Positions 33,340-44,191 are shown, counted from the first letter of the stretch. The stretch is DNA of 64,000 nucleotides from Cyclobacteriaceae bacterium (GCA_028285685.1 JANQOR010000038.1:186001-250000), one strand, 5' to 3'. Made by a program: numbers and translations. Notes: generated from the sequence alone by a model not told the origin.

Positions 33340-36300
33340 CTAATCCAAGCCTATCATAACGAAAGGTCCCCAGTAGATGGGATCTCGGTATTCGTTCCGG
33401 ATCTCCTTCTTCGCATCAATGAATGATTGACGCTTATCTCCCGTTTCAATCCATTTTCTGTAAAACTTGATCATCAACTGTTGAGTAGCTTCATCACTAA
33501 CTTTGAAAAGACTCATAATGATCGTTCTTGCTCCGGCCACCAAAAATGCTCGTTGAAGTCCAAAAACCCCTTCACCTGCCTGAAGCTCTCCCAGTCCTGT
33601 TTCGCAGGCAGAAAGAACAACTAGGTCGGTTTCGTCTAGGTTTAGGTTCATGGCTTCATATGCAGTGAGAATACCATTGTTAACATTATAGTTATACCGC
33701 GTTTGATTCAGAATATCGCCAGCTCCTGTTAGTAGCAGTCCAGTTTTAAGAAGCGGATTGTCGTATGCCGCACTCTCGTTGAACTCTTGATCAAGTTTGG
33801 AGGCTTTCTTTTGGTCTTGAAAGAACCCGTGTGTTGCAACATGGAATATCTTGGGGTTAGAAACCTCTTTTATGGAGTTTTCAGTCGCATTATTCTCTGT
33901 GTAAAGCTGCGTCTCCCATCCTTTTCTATCTAGCAGATCATCCAATTCCTGAATTTCCTTCTTGGTACCAGGAAGAGGGGAGACCACTTCAGCTGTCGAC
34001 CGACTCAACCCTGAGCTTGGCAGTGGGACCCCAGGCTGCGTATCCACGTAAAATTTAGGATTGCCAAACATCATTGCCACCTCTTTTTCTGCTACGGGTT
34101 TGGTCTTGGTTTTACTCAGGTAGAGATCCTTCGTATTACTTACCAGAACTATGTTGGAGTTATCCAATACGTACCTGCCGTCAGGTGTAGGTATCGCCTC
34201 AAGATTGATTTGATTGTAAACACCATCAGGGGAAAGGAAGAGGGTGGAAACAATGCCAACCTCCCTCTCTATTGGCTCCCAGAACTTCTCGTAGGAGAAC
34301 TTGTCACCAATTTTGAATTTGATACTATTTCTATATGTTTTGAGATATCGTTGCTCCAGTTCTTCACCATCTTCCAACAAGATCATTTTGGGTTCTGATC
34401 TTTTGTCTCCTTTCACATATAGCAACGCATACATTACTGAGTCGGTGAAATTATGATCAAAAAGCCTGAATCGAACCATCTCAATAGCAACCTCATTTTC
34501 TCCAAGAGACTCTTTGATATTTTCCCAGACAATTGGTTTGCTATCAGCGCTTTCAGCAAAAATCTCAGACTTTAAGCTCATGTTTTTCTCCAGGAGCTCC
34601 ACATCATTTGAAAGCGCCGCAGGATCAATTCCGTTTGATGCCAAGTCCTGTGTACTCATAGACAATGCGGCAGTAAGAAGTTCCTTTTGTTCAATCCACT
34701 TGCTATACATAGTGACAAGTTCCTCATCTCCACTATTCATGATTCTTTGTCGAACCTTGATAGAAGAGTTCAATAGTAGCGCCTTCGTCAGCAGTGCGTT
34801 GTTATACAGCTCGCCAATATATTTTACACTCCTGTTTCGACTGATTATGAGTGTATTGTAAAACTCATAGTCACCTTTGATCGTATTCCAGAACTTAGCT
34901 TTTTCTCTTTCACTTAGTGCCGGGAAATACTCACTGATGAAGTTCTTGTAGTTGGCAAGCACTTCTTCCATTTCATTCTGAGAATCTTTGTATCTAGCCT
35001 GCATGAAGTATGTCTTGCTAAGCTTGGACTGAACTTTCACAAACTCCGGGTGAGTCTGGTTGAACACTCTCTCATACTGCTTCCTGGCGTTCTCATAAAA
35101 TTTCTCAGCCTCAGAGTAGTTTCTCTGCTTGTAATAGATATCTCCCTTCAAAACAGCCGTACTTGCTGCGTTGATATTATTTCTCTTGCCAATCTTCTTG
35201 GACCATATACTTTCAGCCTGACTGAGGTAGCTAAATGCAAGCGTGTAATTACCTGCTGCGATATTGGCGATGGCCATGTTTTTCAAAATCTCGGCATAGG
35301 TTGGATTTGAAGATCCTAGCTTTTTTCCAATGATTCTTTCAGCTTCTTGAAAAAGGCCTTGAACTTCTGTCAAAGGTCTTTCCTGGAAGAAGTAGACAAG
35401 GGCTAATCTTGATGTTGACTTTGCGACATCGATATGCTCAGGTCCGAACTTATTTTTTTGAATTCTGATCGCATTTTTCAAAAGTGCTTCGGCTTTCTCA
35501 AAATCTCCTATGGTGACATAAACGTCAGCTAACTGAAGTATCGAGGGAACGATTTTGGAAGACTCCTCCCCAAAAATGCCGGTTGTTATCGTGTTTGCCT
35601 TTCTTGACAGTTGTTCTGCCTCTGTGTAATCACCTTTAATCAGGTTGAGTTTAGCATTTAGTATTAAAGGTGAGTTCAGGTGCCGGCTTGCAACTCCAAA
35701 TTGAGCGGTTTTTTCCTTTAAGGACTCTGACAATACTTTTTCAGCATCCGTGTATCTGCCGATGTTTAGGTACAGACCCCCTAAGTCATCTTCGTAATCC
35801 AATCCGGAAGTTGCCAGAGTAAGCACGCTACGATTTTGAAGGCGATCAGAGTTATAGATGTTGTCCTCAGCTTCGTCAAATTCGCCTTTTATCGAGAGTA
35901 GTTTCGCTTCTGTTATAAGTGCGCCTGCCAAGTAGGCACCAGACTCCTCCACTTTAGACTCCGTCATAATATCAATTGCTTCCTCCAAGTTATCGGTGGC
36001 TTTGTCGTAGACACCAATACTTATCTGAAGGTTTGCAATTTTCTCAAGCTCTCTTCCATACTCTATATCACGATTATCATATTTTTTTCGAGATGCCAGG
36101 AGTGCCTGGTCAAGGATCTTAGAGGCTTCCTCATAGTTGTCAGATTCTCCATAGAAGGTTGCCAGGTGATTGAGGATATCAAGGTAGTCAACATGACCAT
36201 CCGTGATCTCTTTTTCAACAATTCCCCTGAAGCTCTCCTCATAGATCTGCTCGGCTTCATCAATCTTATCCGTATAGTCAACATAGTAGTTAGCAAGCTT

Positions 36301-37539
36301 GACTTTCGTTAGATGGTAGTCCGGAGCATCGGTACCAAGGAGTTCTTCCTTGATTGCCAAGATTTGAGTGTCATATCCCTCTGTATTTTTGTGTCGACCA
36401 GCAAGAAGAGCCACTTTCTTAGCAAATTCCAGAAGTTCAACACGCTCACCGTGCATTTTCGGAATGGATTCATCTCCCAGTAATCTATTCACCTTGTCTT
36501 CAAGTCTCCTTACGTTCTGGTTGGCCAGATCAAAGTCCAATGACATTTTTTCCTCAGCGAGGTTGTGAATACTGTTCCTCTTAAATTCTCGCAGTGCCTT
36601 CTTAAAGTCTGCGGTCGTTATGTTTAGCTTTCCCCTTTTTCCTGTCCTGAAGTATGCACGCATTAGATTGGCTTGCATTGTCATCACAGTGTTATGGGAA
36701 AATTCGTATCTCCGTATTGCCCAGATATAGGCATCTTCGAAGAGCTTCACTTGAGCTTCTACGGCCAGCCCACTTTCCTCCAATAGTTTGGCGTTGAGAA
36801 AGGCATTTTGAGCCCAAAGCAAATGACTCTTTTTCATGTTGTCATCGATCCATCGGTCGTTGAAGACAAAGGCTGAGTCGGCTCTTAGATAATCACCCAT
36901 TTTTCGCAATGCATTCGCTTTCACGATGATAAGTTTGGCGAATTCAGAAGTCCTTCCTTCACGTTTTTTCTTGCTTCCTTCTGCAGCCATGGCACGCTGC
37001 AGATAATAGTCAGATTGATTATCTACAAGCTTGACTGCATCACTATAGAAGCCTTTTCCGGCTAGTACCTCTGCTTTCTGAACATCGATACTGGCCTGGA
37101 TGTCTTCAATCATAGAGCCTGAAAGCTCAAATGAATTTTCGGCTTGCTCTAGATACTCTCCTGCAAGTCTGAAATGCCCGTAAGTGATAAGAACATCTGC
37201 TGCTTCCACAAGGATAAATCCATGCTCGGCAGACTCCCGGCCGTTCACTTCTTCACTCATGGTAATGCCTCGTTGAAGCGGGTCAAGCACATCGGTTAGT
37301 TGTCCAAGCCCCACGTTAATCTTGGCTTCTTTTATCAAGCCAATAGCATTGTATGGATTGCTACCACCTAGCTTTTTGGTGGCTTTTTTGAGCATTTTTG
37401 CGATGTCAGAGGCGGCGCCAGAATAGTTTCCAACTTCGTACTTTTCTTCTGCCTTATCAATTGCTTTTTGATATTGTGCATTGGCGGTGACCACTATCAA
37501 AAAGCATACAACTGCGGTGATAAATTGTAAATTTTTCAT
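33340..37539 (-). CDS. Secreted TPR-CHAT protein (caspase-like protease domain)
   Basis: This 1399-residue protein starts with a signal peptide (residues 1-21, ending ANAQ). A very long TPR array (about 25-900) carries repeated A-x-Y-x-x-A motifs such as GDYTEAEQLSRKA and GNYTLAFSYLSQA. The C-terminal CHAT domain (about 1040-1399) has both caspase-like catalytic positions: His1237 in HVATHGFF and Cys1312 in LSACETGLGE. An intact dyad suggests an active cysteine protease. CHAT proteins in other bacteria act in regulated proteolysis, as in type III-E CRISPR and gasdermin systems, but those are cytoplasmic. This one should be exported. Its neighbours, a CHASE2 sensor and a FecR-like protein, suggest an envelope module. 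Confidence 0.88.
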   Translation of the reverse strand: MKNLQFITAVVCFLIVVTANAQYQKAIDKAEEKYEVGNYSGAASDIAKMLKKATKKLGGSNPYNAIGLIKEAKINVGLGQLTDVLDPLQRGITMSEEVNGRESAEHGFILVEAADVLITYGHFRLAGEYLEQAENSFELSGSMIEDIQASIDVQKAEVLAGKGFYSDAVKLVDNQSDYYLQRAMAAEGSKKKREGRTSEFAKLIIVKANALRKMGDYLRADSAFVFNDRWIDDNMKKSHLLWAQNAFLNAKLLEESGLAVEAQVKLFEDAYIWAIRRYEFSHNTVMTMQANLMRAYFRTGKRGKLNITTADFKKALREFKRNSIHNLAEEKMSLDFDLANQNVRRLEDKVNRLLGDESIPKMHGERVELLEFAKKVALLAGRHKNTEGYDTQILAIKEELLGTDAPDYHLTKVKLANYYVDYTDKIDEAEQIYEESFRGIVEKEITDGHVDYLDILNHLATFYGESDNYEEASKILDQALLASRKKYDNRDIEYGRELEKIANLQISIGVYDKATDNLEEAIDIMTESKVEESGAYLAGALITEAKLLSIKGEFDEAEDNIYNSDRLQNRSVLTLATSGLDYEDDLGGLYLNIGRYTDAEKVLSESLKEKTAQFGVASRHLNSPLILNAKLNLIKGDYTEAEQLSRKANTITTGIFGEESSKIVPSILQLADVYVTIGDFEKAEALLKNAIRIQKNKFGPEHIDVAKSTSRLALVYFFQERPLTEVQGLFQEAERIIGKKLGSSNPTYAEILKNMAIANIAAGNYTLAFSYLSQAESIWSKKIGKRNNINAASTAVLKGDIYYKQRNYSEAEKFYENARKQYERVFNQTHPEFVKVQSKLSKTYFMQARYKDSQNEMEEVLANYKNFISEYFPALSEREKAKFWNTIKGDYEFYNTLIISRNRSVKYIGELYNNALLTKALLLNSSIKVRQRIMNSGDEELVTMYSKWIEQKELLTAALSMSTQDLASNGIDPAALSNDVELLEKNMSLKSEIFAESADSKPIVWENIKESLGENEVAIEMVRFRLFDHNFTDSVMYALLYVKGDKRSEPKMILLEDGEELEQRYLKTYRNSIKFKIGDKFSYEKFWEPIEREVGIVSTLFLSPDGVYNQINLEAIPTPDGRYVLDNSNIVLVSNTKDLYLSKTKTKPVAEKEVAMMFGNPKFYVDTQPGVPLPSSGLSRSTAEVVSPLPGTKKEIQELDDLLDRKGWETQLYTENNATENSIKEVSNPKIFHVATHGFFQDQKKASKLDQEFNESAAYDNPLLKTGLLLTGAGDILNQTRYNYNVNNGILTAYEAMNLNLDETDLVVLSACETGLGELQAGEGVFGLQRAFLVAGARTIIMSLFKVSDEATQQLMIKFYRKWIETGDKRQSFIDAKKEIRNEYRDPIYWGPFVMIGLD

Positions 37540-37578
37540 TAAATATTGGATTTTGAGGACAATAAATTTATTGAATTG

Positions 37579-39585
37579 CTACGACTCTTTCGTCATCAAA
37601 GCGTTAAGAATTTTTTGAGCGGCAACAGCTATAACTGTGCCCGGACCGAAGATATCTGAGACACCTGCGTCATACAAAGCTTGGTGGTCTGGTTCGGGAA
37701 TAATCCCACCGGTAACTACCAATATGTCTGATCGACCTATTTTTTTGAGCTCATCTATCAATTCGGGAACCAATGTCTTGTGTCCTCCAGCCAGCGATGA
37801 GGCTCCCACCACATGAACATCATTTTCAGCCGCTTGTCTGGCAACCTCTTCAGGGGTTTGGAATAACGGACCAATATCTACATCAAAACCAATATCTGCA
37901 AACGAAGTTGCAATGATCTTAGCGCCGCGATCGTGCCCATCTTGTCCCATTTTGGCAATCATGATTCTTGGTCTTCTGCCATCAAATTCCTCAAAACGAT
38001 CGGAAAGTGCCAAAGCTTTCTTAAATTCTTCGTTGTTCTTGATAGCTGATGAATACACGCCGGAAATAACTCTATTTGTAGCTTGAAATCTACCGAAAAC
38101 ATTTTCCATAGCCATGGAAATTTCGCCAAGCGTAGCTCTTTTTCTTGCAGCTTCGATCGCCAAGTCCAAGAGGTTTTCATTGGTTTGAGCTCCTTTTTCT
38201 AGAGCTCTTAAGGAATGCTCCACCCCGATTTGATCTCGGGTTTCTTTGATCTTATTGATTCTATCCACTTGCTTTCCTCGAACTACCTCATTGTCAACCT
38301 CTAGAATTTCAATCGATGTATCGTCCTCTGCCAGATATTTGTTGACACCTACAATTGATTCTTCTCCAGAGTCAATTCTTGCCTGCTTCATTGCGGATGC
38401 TTCTTCGATTTTCATTTTTGGATAGCCCTTTTCAATAGCCTTTGCCATACCACCCATCTCTTCAATTTCTTGAATTATTTTCCAGCTTTGAAGAATTAGA
38501 TCTTCGGTTAATTTTTCAATGTGATTGGATCCACCCAATGGATCGACTACCCTGGTAATGTTGGTTTCTTCCTGAAGGTACATTTGTGTATTCCGTGCAA
38601 TTTTGGCTGAAAAATCTGTGGGAAGAGCAATAGCTTCATCAAGCGCATTTGTGTGGAGAGATTGGGTATGTCCCAGCACGGCGGCCATTGCTTCAATGGT
38701 AGTTCTGGCGATATTGTTGAAAGGGTCTTGAGCTGTCAGACTGTATCCGGAAGTTTGACTGTGTGTTCGCAGTGCCAGTGATTTTTCATTCTTGGGATTG
38801 AGGCTTTTTATGAGTCTTGCCCAGACCACTCTGGCAGCCCTGAGCTTCGCTATCTCGGTGAGGAAATTCATTCCAATGCCCCAGAAGAATGAAAGTCGAG
38901 GAGCAAAAAGGTCAATGTCGATTCCTGCGTTCATACCTGTCCTCACATATTCAAGTCCATCGGCCAAGGTAAATGCTAGCTCCAATTCAGCAGTAGCCCC
39001 AGCTTCATGCATGTGATACCCGCTTATGCTTATAGAGTTGAATTTTGGCATGTTTTGGGACGTGTAGCGGAAGATATCTGTAATAATCCGCATAGAAGGT
39101 TCTGGAGGGTAGATGTAAGTATTTCTAACCATGAATTCCTTCAAAATGTCATTCTGGATGGTACCAGTTAGCATTTCCGGAGAAACTCCCTGCTCCTCTG
39201 CTGCTACGACAAAAAAGGCTAGTATTGGAACTACTGCGCCATTCATTGTCATTGACACTGACATCTGATCGAGAGGAATTTGATCGAAGAGAATCTTCAT
39301 ATCTTCTACCGAATCGATTGCTACTCCAGCTTTGCCAACGTCTCCTCTTACCCGCGGATTGTCACTGTCATAGCCTCTATGAGTGGCAAGATCGAAGGCT
39401 ACTGATAGGCCTTTTTGTCCTGCGGCTAAGTTTCTCCTATAGAATGCATTTGATTCTTCTGCAGTGCTAAACCCTGCGTATTGCCGGATCGTCCATGGAC
39501 GGGAGGCATACATCGTAGCGTAGGGACCACGAAGGAAGGGAGCCTTACCTGCTGAAAATCCAGACTGAACAAATGGTTTGGACAT
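37579..39585 (-). CDS. scpA: Methylmalonyl-CoA mutase, large (catalytic) subunit
   Basis: This adenosylcobalamin-dependent enzyme interconverts methylmalonyl-CoA and succinyl-CoA. The barrel part contains [18 protein letters not shown], with the Tyr, and EFMVRNTY, with the Arg, that distinguish methylmalonyl- from isobutyryl-CoA mutases. The C-terminal B12-binding domain has DGHDRG with the cobalt-ligand His551. At 668 residues it is about 40-45 shorter than usual. The N-terminal arm that normally wraps the partner is almost absent, and the chain begins 20 residues before RGPYATMY. It starts two bases after the small-subunit stop. B12 import and MeaB are encoded nearby. Confidence 0.93.
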   Translation of the reverse strand: MSKPFVQSGFSAGKAPFLRGPYATMYASRPWTIRQYAGFSTAEESNAFYRRNLAAGQKGLSVAFDLATHRGYDSDNPRVRGDVGKAGVAIDSVEDMKILFDQIPLDQMSVSMTMNGAVVPILAFFVVAAEEQGVSPEMLTGTIQNDILKEFMVRNTYIYPPEPSMRIITDIFRYTSQNMPKFNSISISGYHMHEAGATAELELAFTLADGLEYVRTGMNAGIDIDLFAPRLSFFWGIGMNFLTEIAKLRAARVVWARLIKSLNPKNEKSLALRTHSQTSGYSLTAQDPFNNIARTTIEAMAAVLGHTQSLHTNALDEAIALPTDFSAKIARNTQMYLQEETNITRVVDPLGGSNHIEKLTEDLILQSWKIIQEIEEMGGMAKAIEKGYPKMKIEEASAMKQARIDSGEESIVGVNKYLAEDDTSIEILEVDNEVVRGKQVDRINKIKETRDQIGVEHSLRALEKGAQTNENLLDLAIEAARKRATLGEISMAMENVFGRFQATNRVISGVYSSAIKNNEEFKKALALSDRFEEFDGRRPRIMIAKMGQDGHDRGAKIIATSFADIGFDVDIGPLFQTPEEVARQAAENDVHVVGASSLAGGHKTLVPELIDELKKIGRSDILVVTGGIIPEPDHQALYDAGVSDIFGPGTVIAVAAQKILNALMTKES

Positions 39586-39587
39586 CC

Positions 39588-40487
39588 TTAACTTTTTAAA
39601 TTGTTTTCACACTCGCCAATAATCTTATGCGTCAGTGCCTCAATGTAATAGGCCCCGCCGCACTGATCCGTATATTGAGCTATTCCACACTCCTCCCTGA
39701 CAATATTTCCAATATTTCGACTGATCCTTGAATTTCCTTCGGCAGTATAGAAATTTATTGTAGTTGTCCCTCCCAAAATGCTTGCTAGTCCCGCAGTTGA
39801 ATTAAGGAACCATTGGTGGTCTGCTTTAGGATGAACATCGACAGAGGTATGAATTTGAACCTTATCTATGCCAATCTTTCGATGGGTGAATAGTAAATAT
39901 CTTAAAGCCCGGATCGACGCTATTTCTAGAAAAAAATCCGGTGATGCTTTTCTCAATATGTGTTGCTCATCAGAAATATTTTGAAGGATGTGAGTTACTC
40001 CTTCAACCTGGGACTTTTTATCAAGTGAGGAAATAACAGCTGAAGAGGTGCTAGGAATCACATAGCCATTCACACTCTCAGGGTAATCGTTCAGCACCAC
40101 TGCACTGTGGATAGAGACGTCACAAATTTCCGTTAGAATGTTATCCAGCAAAATGTTGAAATCTACCTGATGCTCTATGTCGAAAATCACTCCATCGCAG
40201 CCTCCCTCTAGCGCGCTGAGTGCACTATTGTTTGCTGAAAGTTCATCAATGACGGGAACGATTTCATATAATTTCCAATAAAACGGTTCTAAGTTCTTAA
40301 AAAAACTCATCTGATCGTTAAGGTCCTCAATATCAGATTGATCGTAGTATGGTTTGAGGTCTAAGTTTAAATCTGAAGTCCATCTTAATTTGTCAATTGG
40401 GTCGTCTCCTCTCAGCTGATTTTTTGCCAAATCAATCCATTCGTTTTTTGAGACTTCAGGAAAAATGTTAAGATCGAGTTCTTTCAA
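39588..40487 (-). CDS. mutA: Methylmalonyl-CoA mutase, small (beta) subunit, short form
   Basis: This non-catalytic partner of the mutase large subunit is co-transcribed with it. It shows an N-terminal [17 protein letters not shown] and the barrel region [41 protein letters not shown] and [18 protein letters not shown]. At 299 residues it is much shorter than the 460-640 of most small subunits. It ends right after the barrel, so the degenerate B12-binding domain is missing entirely. Together with the shortened large subunit this is a compact version of the enzyme. The identity is supported by the neighbour and the shared fold. Confidence 0.87.
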   Translation of the reverse strand: MKELDLNIFPEVSKNEWIDLAKNQLRGDDPIDKLRWTSDLNLDLKPYYDQSDIEDLNDQMSFFKNLEPFYWKLYEIVPVIDELSANNSALSALEGGCDGVIFDIEHQVDFNILLDNILTEICDVSIHSAVVLNDYPESVNGYVIPSTSSAVISSLDKKSQVEGVTHILQNISDEQHILRKASPDFFLEIASIRALRYLLFTHRKIGIDKVQIHTSVDVHPKADHQWFLNSTAGLASILGGTTTINFYTAEGNSRISRNIGNIVREECGIAQYTDQCGGAYYIEALTHKIIGECENNLKS

Positions 40488-40729
40488 GATTGAGTAAAAT
40501 TATTAAAGTGAAATACGAAATTAGGCAGAAAAAGTGGTGTTAATAAAAATTGTATTTTTCGAAGAATTTTAACTTAAAAACACTCTTGATTTGTTTGATT
40601 CGGGGTTTAGAAAAAGTCAAGAGCAAAATTCATTTTTTTAAGAATTTTTTTTGGATCATATTTGATCCCCTTCTTAAAGAAGGGCAACCTTACAAGCCTA
40701 ATTATAAACCACGAAAAAAAAGCTCAGAA

Positions 40730-42118
40730 ATGCACGATTTAGTATGGAAAAACTGCCTTAATTATATCTCAGAACGCATTCCTACACAAAGCTTCAAAAC
40801 GTGGTTTGAACCCATAAAGCCCTTAAAGACAGAGAGTAACGTCCTAACGATTCAAGTTCCAAGTCAGTTTTTCTATGAATGGATAGAAGAGAATTATGTT
40901 CATGTCATAAAGCAGGCAATGGCTACCGAATTAGGGCCAGATGCAAGATTGGAATATTCTGTTGTTGTAAAAGAGGCTGAAGAGGAAGGTGCCGGAACTT
41001 CTGTTCCTCAATTCTCGGGTAATAACGGTAGTGTAGAAACGACCAAAAAGTCCTTTGATCCTGCTTTCGTGGACGAATTGAAAGCGGATTGCAATCTTAA
41101 TCCTACATACCTCTTTGACAATTACATTGAAGGTGATTGCAATCGTTTGGCTCGCTCGGCTGGGTTTGCTGTGGCACAGAAACCTGGAGTCACTTCTTTT
41201 AATCCTTTGATGATTTATGGAGGAGTAGGTCTTGGAAAAACTCACCTGGTTCAGGCGATTGGAAACGAAATCAAGTCAAAGGATCCGTCTAAGAAAATCA
41301 TTTACGTTGCTTCTGAGAAATTTACCAACCAGTTTATTGACTCACTAAAAAACAACAGTGTACAGAGCTTCATTTCCTACTACCGAGAAGTGGACATTCT
41401 CATTCTGGATGATGTTCAGTTTTTGAAGGACAAGGAAAAAACCCAAGAAATATTCTTTCATATTTTCAACCACCTTCATCAGGCCGGTAAGCAAATCGTA
41501 ATGACAAGTGATCGCGCTCCGCGAGATTTGAAGGGTTTGCAAGAGCGGTTGGTTTCGAGATTCAAGTGGGGATTAACAGCTGATTTGCAGCAGCCCTCTT
41601 TTGAAATGAGGATGGCGATCATTCAAAAGAAAGTTCAGGAGGATGACATTCAAATTCCTGACCAGGTCTTGGAGTATATTGCCTATACCGTTGATACAAA
41701 TATTCGTGAATTAGAAGGAGTCATAGTTTCTCTTATAGCTCACGCCTCCCTGACCAAAGTTGATGTCGATTTGGAATTGGCTAAAAAGGTTCTTAAGAAC
41801 ATCGTCAGGGAGATCGATTCCGAAGTTGGCATCGACTACATCCAGAAAACAGTGTCAGATTATTTTCATGTGGAGCAGGATGATCTGAAGGCCAAGACAA
41901 GAAAGAAGGAAATTGTGATAGCCCGTCAGGTTGCAATGTATTTCTCAAAGGACTACACCAATCACTCGCTCAAATCTATTGGCTATCATTTTGGAGGTCG
42001 TGATCATAGTACGGTGATCCATGCACTTCAATCGGTGGATAATATGATCGATACAGATGCCAAATTCAGGTACTCGGTTGACGAGCTTAAGAAGAAGCTT
42101 AAAATGAGGACCGCTTAA
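40730..42118 (+). CDS. dnaA: Chromosomal replication initiator DnaA
   Basis: This replication initiator of 462 residues begins MHDLVWKNCLNYISERIP, the usual domain I start. The frame is open upstream to 40550, but that extension is basic, hydrophobic and unlike DnaA. The AAA+ domain has Walker A GGVGLGKTH (about 164-172), ILILDDVQFL and SDRAPRDLKGLQERL. The C-terminal domain IV carries GGRDHSTVIHA, which binds DnaA boxes. It stands alone with no dnaN next to it. I found no cluster of TTATCCACA-type boxes in the 242-base gap before it, so an origin here is not supported. Confidence 0.96.
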   Translation: MHDLVWKNCLNYISERIPTQSFKTWFEPIKPLKTESNVLTIQVPSQFFYEWIEENYVHVIKQAMATELGPDARLEYSVVVKEAEEEGAGTSVPQFSGNNGSVETTKKSFDPAFVDELKADCNLNPTYLFDNYIEGDCNRLARSAGFAVAQKPGVTSFNPLMIYGGVGLGKTHLVQAIGNEIKSKDPSKKIIYVASEKFTNQFIDSLKNNSVQSFISYYREVDILILDDVQFLKDKEKTQEIFFHIFNHLHQAGKQIVMTSDRAPRDLKGLQERLVSRFKWGLTADLQQPSFEMRMAIIQKKVQEDDIQIPDQVLEYIAYTVDTNIRELEGVIVSLIAHASLTKVDVDLELAKKVLKNIVREIDSEVGIDYIQKTVSDYFHVEQDDLKAKTRKKEIVIARQVAMYFSKDYTNHSLKSIGYHFGGRDHSTVIHALQSVDNMIDTDAKFRYSVDELKKKLKMRTA

Positions 42119-42263
42119 CTCCCAGATCAGCTAGCCTAAGCTACTTTACGAAAGCTGCTTCCCAATTATGTTCATGTGATCGTGTAGATCGTGAGTAGAC
42201 CTGTCCTTGACAGCAGGCGGAGGATGTGATGTTTTTATTTGGTTTTACTGATGTAAAACTCGC

Positions 42264-42626
42264 ATGGATCACATAAGTATAGAAACCTTCAAAGGGTCAA
42301 GAATTTGGATAGCAGACTACAGTGGCCTTGAATTTGATGAGTTAATTGAGCGCCTGAGTAAAGCCAAGGACAGAATAATTAATTCTGGTGAGAGCGATAT
42401 CTTATTAATTGATTTAGCAGAGAGGATAAAAATGAACAGAGCCACAGGTGAAGCCTTGAGTGATTTCGCTAGGGAAGTCAAACCCTTTCTCAGAGACTAT
42501 TGTGCGGTCGGAGTTAGTGGATTCGCACGAACATTTGCATCCATGCTGCGAATTATGGGAATTATCGATGTGAAACTTTTTGAGACTCTAGCTGATGCAA
42601 AGGAGTATATGGCAAGCCTCAAATAG
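42264..42626 (+). CDS. Small STAS/SpoIIAA-like protein
   Basis: This 120-residue soluble protein has the alternating beta-alpha pattern of STAS or SpoIIAA-like folds. It shows RIWIADYSGLEFDELIERLSKAK, DILLIDLAERIKMN and CAVGVSGFARTFASML, and ends in a helix (KLFETLADAKEYMASL). Similar short proteins occur widely in Bacteroidota, mostly without known function. It is between dnaA and the HtrA-type gene and has its own spacing, so it is probably monocistronic. Its assignment is by pattern only. Confidence 0.6.
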   Translation: MDHISIETFKGSRIWIADYSGLEFDELIERLSKAKDRIINSGESDILLIDLAERIKMNRATGEALSDFAREVKPFLRDYCAVGVSGFARTFASMLRIMGIIDVKLFETLADAKEYMASLK

Positions 42627-42638
42627 GGTTTTGCATTG

Positions 42639-44084
42639 CTATCTTCTAAAGGGATAGTACACTTTTCTCCCACGTTCATTAATTCCAATAATATCAAAGC
42701 GACCCCTTATTGTCTCCAGGATTTTTGCCAATTCCTCGGGCTCATCTATCATTCGACTGTTTACTTGTGTTATGATAAAACCTTTGGGTATCGACAGCTC
42801 GGCAAAAAATCCGTTTTTCCTAAAGTCGACGACTTTGACGCCGCTCCTTATTCCTAAAAGATCTCGTTCTACCTTGGAGACACTTTCAAATGTGACTTCA
42901 AGCCTATCAGATGTATAAATGTCTCTTTTTAAAATGCCGGTGGTACCCTCCCGATTTGTCAACGTTAACTTTTTTGTGCTCAATTTTCCATTTCTTTCGA
43001 CTAGCAGGTTTAGTTGGTCTCCCGGATAACTATTGGCTATAAGCTCTTCAAGGATCGCTTTGTCCGCTATTTGGATTTGGTTGACTTTTCGGATCACGTC
43101 TCCCTTCTCAAGGTCAGCCTTATCGGCTGCTCCGGACCTAATGACATCAGAAACAATCACACCATCCAGGTCTTCAATTTCTAGTCGATTCGCAATGTCG
43201 CTGTCAATGTCAATGAATTCAGCCCCGACAAAGGCCTTTTGAACTTCGCCGTGCTTGACAATATCATTAAATACTTTTTGCACAATGTTAACCGGGATCG
43301 CAAACCCATAACCCGCATAAGAGCCGGTTCTTGAAAGTATTGCAGTGTTGATACCGATCAACTCGCCTTCGGCGTTAACCAGAGCTCCGCCGCTGTTTCC
43401 GGGATTGATAGCAGCATCAGTCTGAATGAAACTCTCAATTGGAAATTTTTCACGTAGAATGTTGATGTTTCTGCCTTTGGCACTGACAATACCTGCTGTA
43501 ACAGTTGAGGTCAGATTGAAGGGGTTCCCCACGGCCAGTACCCATTGTCCTACATGAACATCTTGTGAATTACCAATTCCAATTGGAGTAAGTTCGTCGG
43601 TTTCGACTTTGATGACAGCCAGATCACTACTTGGGTCCCGACCTATTAGCGTTGCAGGATAGCTTTTCTTCCCAGCGATAACCGTAATCTCATCTGCTTC
43701 ATCTATTACGTGATTGTTTGTTACAATGTATCCGTCTTTTGAAAAGACCACCCCAGACCCACTTCCAACTTGTTGGGAGGATCTCGGCTCAAAAAACCAA
43801 TCCATCCAGCCGCCGGTTCTGTATTCATACTCGCTCAACGTTTGGATGAATACTACACTAGAGGTACTTCTCTTGGAAGCGAGAACGAAATTTTCATTTG
43901 GGATTGGTATGTCTGTGGACACTGATCTGATTTCAGATCTTATTGGATTGCTATCCATGGATGAAATCGGAAGTGCGTGTGGCTCAACCACTTCGCTTTT
44001 TGATCCCATTGTATGCAGCGTGATTAAAGTTCCCACTGCTCCACCAAAAATCGCTACTGTGAACAATACTAACAGACGTTTCAT
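42639..44084 (-). CDS. HtrA/DegQ-type periplasmic serine protease
   Basis: This 481-residue protein has an N-terminal signal anchor and then a trypsin-like domain with an intact triad. The triad is His125 (VTNNHVID), Asp154 (SSDLAVIK) and Ser231 (NPGNSGGAL). Two PDZ-type domains follow, the first with GAADKADLEKGDVIRKVNQ and the second short and divergent, near FIITQVNSRMIDEPEEL. It degrades or refolds damaged proteins in the periplasm. The gene is divergent from dxr-rseP, and RseP, Lon and HslU in the next 10 kb give the area a proteostasis flavour. DegP, DegQ and DegS cannot be distinguished from the sequence. Confidence 0.92.
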   Translation of the reverse strand: MKRLLVLFTVAIFGGAVGTLITLHTMGSKSEVVEPHALPISSMDSNPIRSEIRSVSTDIPIPNENFVLASKRSTSSVVFIQTLSEYEYRTGGWMDWFFEPRSSQQVGSGSGVVFSKDGYIVTNNHVIDEADEITVIAGKKSYPATLIGRDPSSDLAVIKVETDELTPIGIGNSQDVHVGQWVLAVGNPFNLTSTVTAGIVSAKGRNINILREKFPIESFIQTDAAINPGNSGGALVNAEGELIGINTAILSRTGSYAGYGFAIPVNIVQKVFNDIVKHGEVQKAFVGAEFIDIDSDIANRLEIEDLDGVIVSDVIRSGAADKADLEKGDVIRKVNQIQIADKAILEELIANSYPGDQLNLLVERNGKLSTKKLTLTNREGTTGILKRDIYTSDRLEVTFESVSKVERDLLGIRSGVKVVDFRKNGFFAELSIPKGFIITQVNSRMIDEPEELAKILETIRGRFDIIGINERGRKVYYPFRR

Positions 44085-44191
44085 AAAATCCTAGTTTTTA
44101 TCCTTCAAACAGCAAATCAATAAAGATTGATTCCACCTGAAAGTTAAAAAATGCTAAAATTTGATTTCAAAGTAATTGCGAAGATTCAAAC

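Noticed and set aside
40488-40729. Replication origin next to dnaA
   Set aside because: No cluster of TTATCCACA-like boxes or clear unwinding region is visible, and dnaN is not adjacent.
40550-40729. Longer DnaA starting 60 codons upstream
   Set aside because: The extension is basic and hydrophobic with no DnaA likeness; the ATG at 40730 gives a family-typical N-terminus and length.
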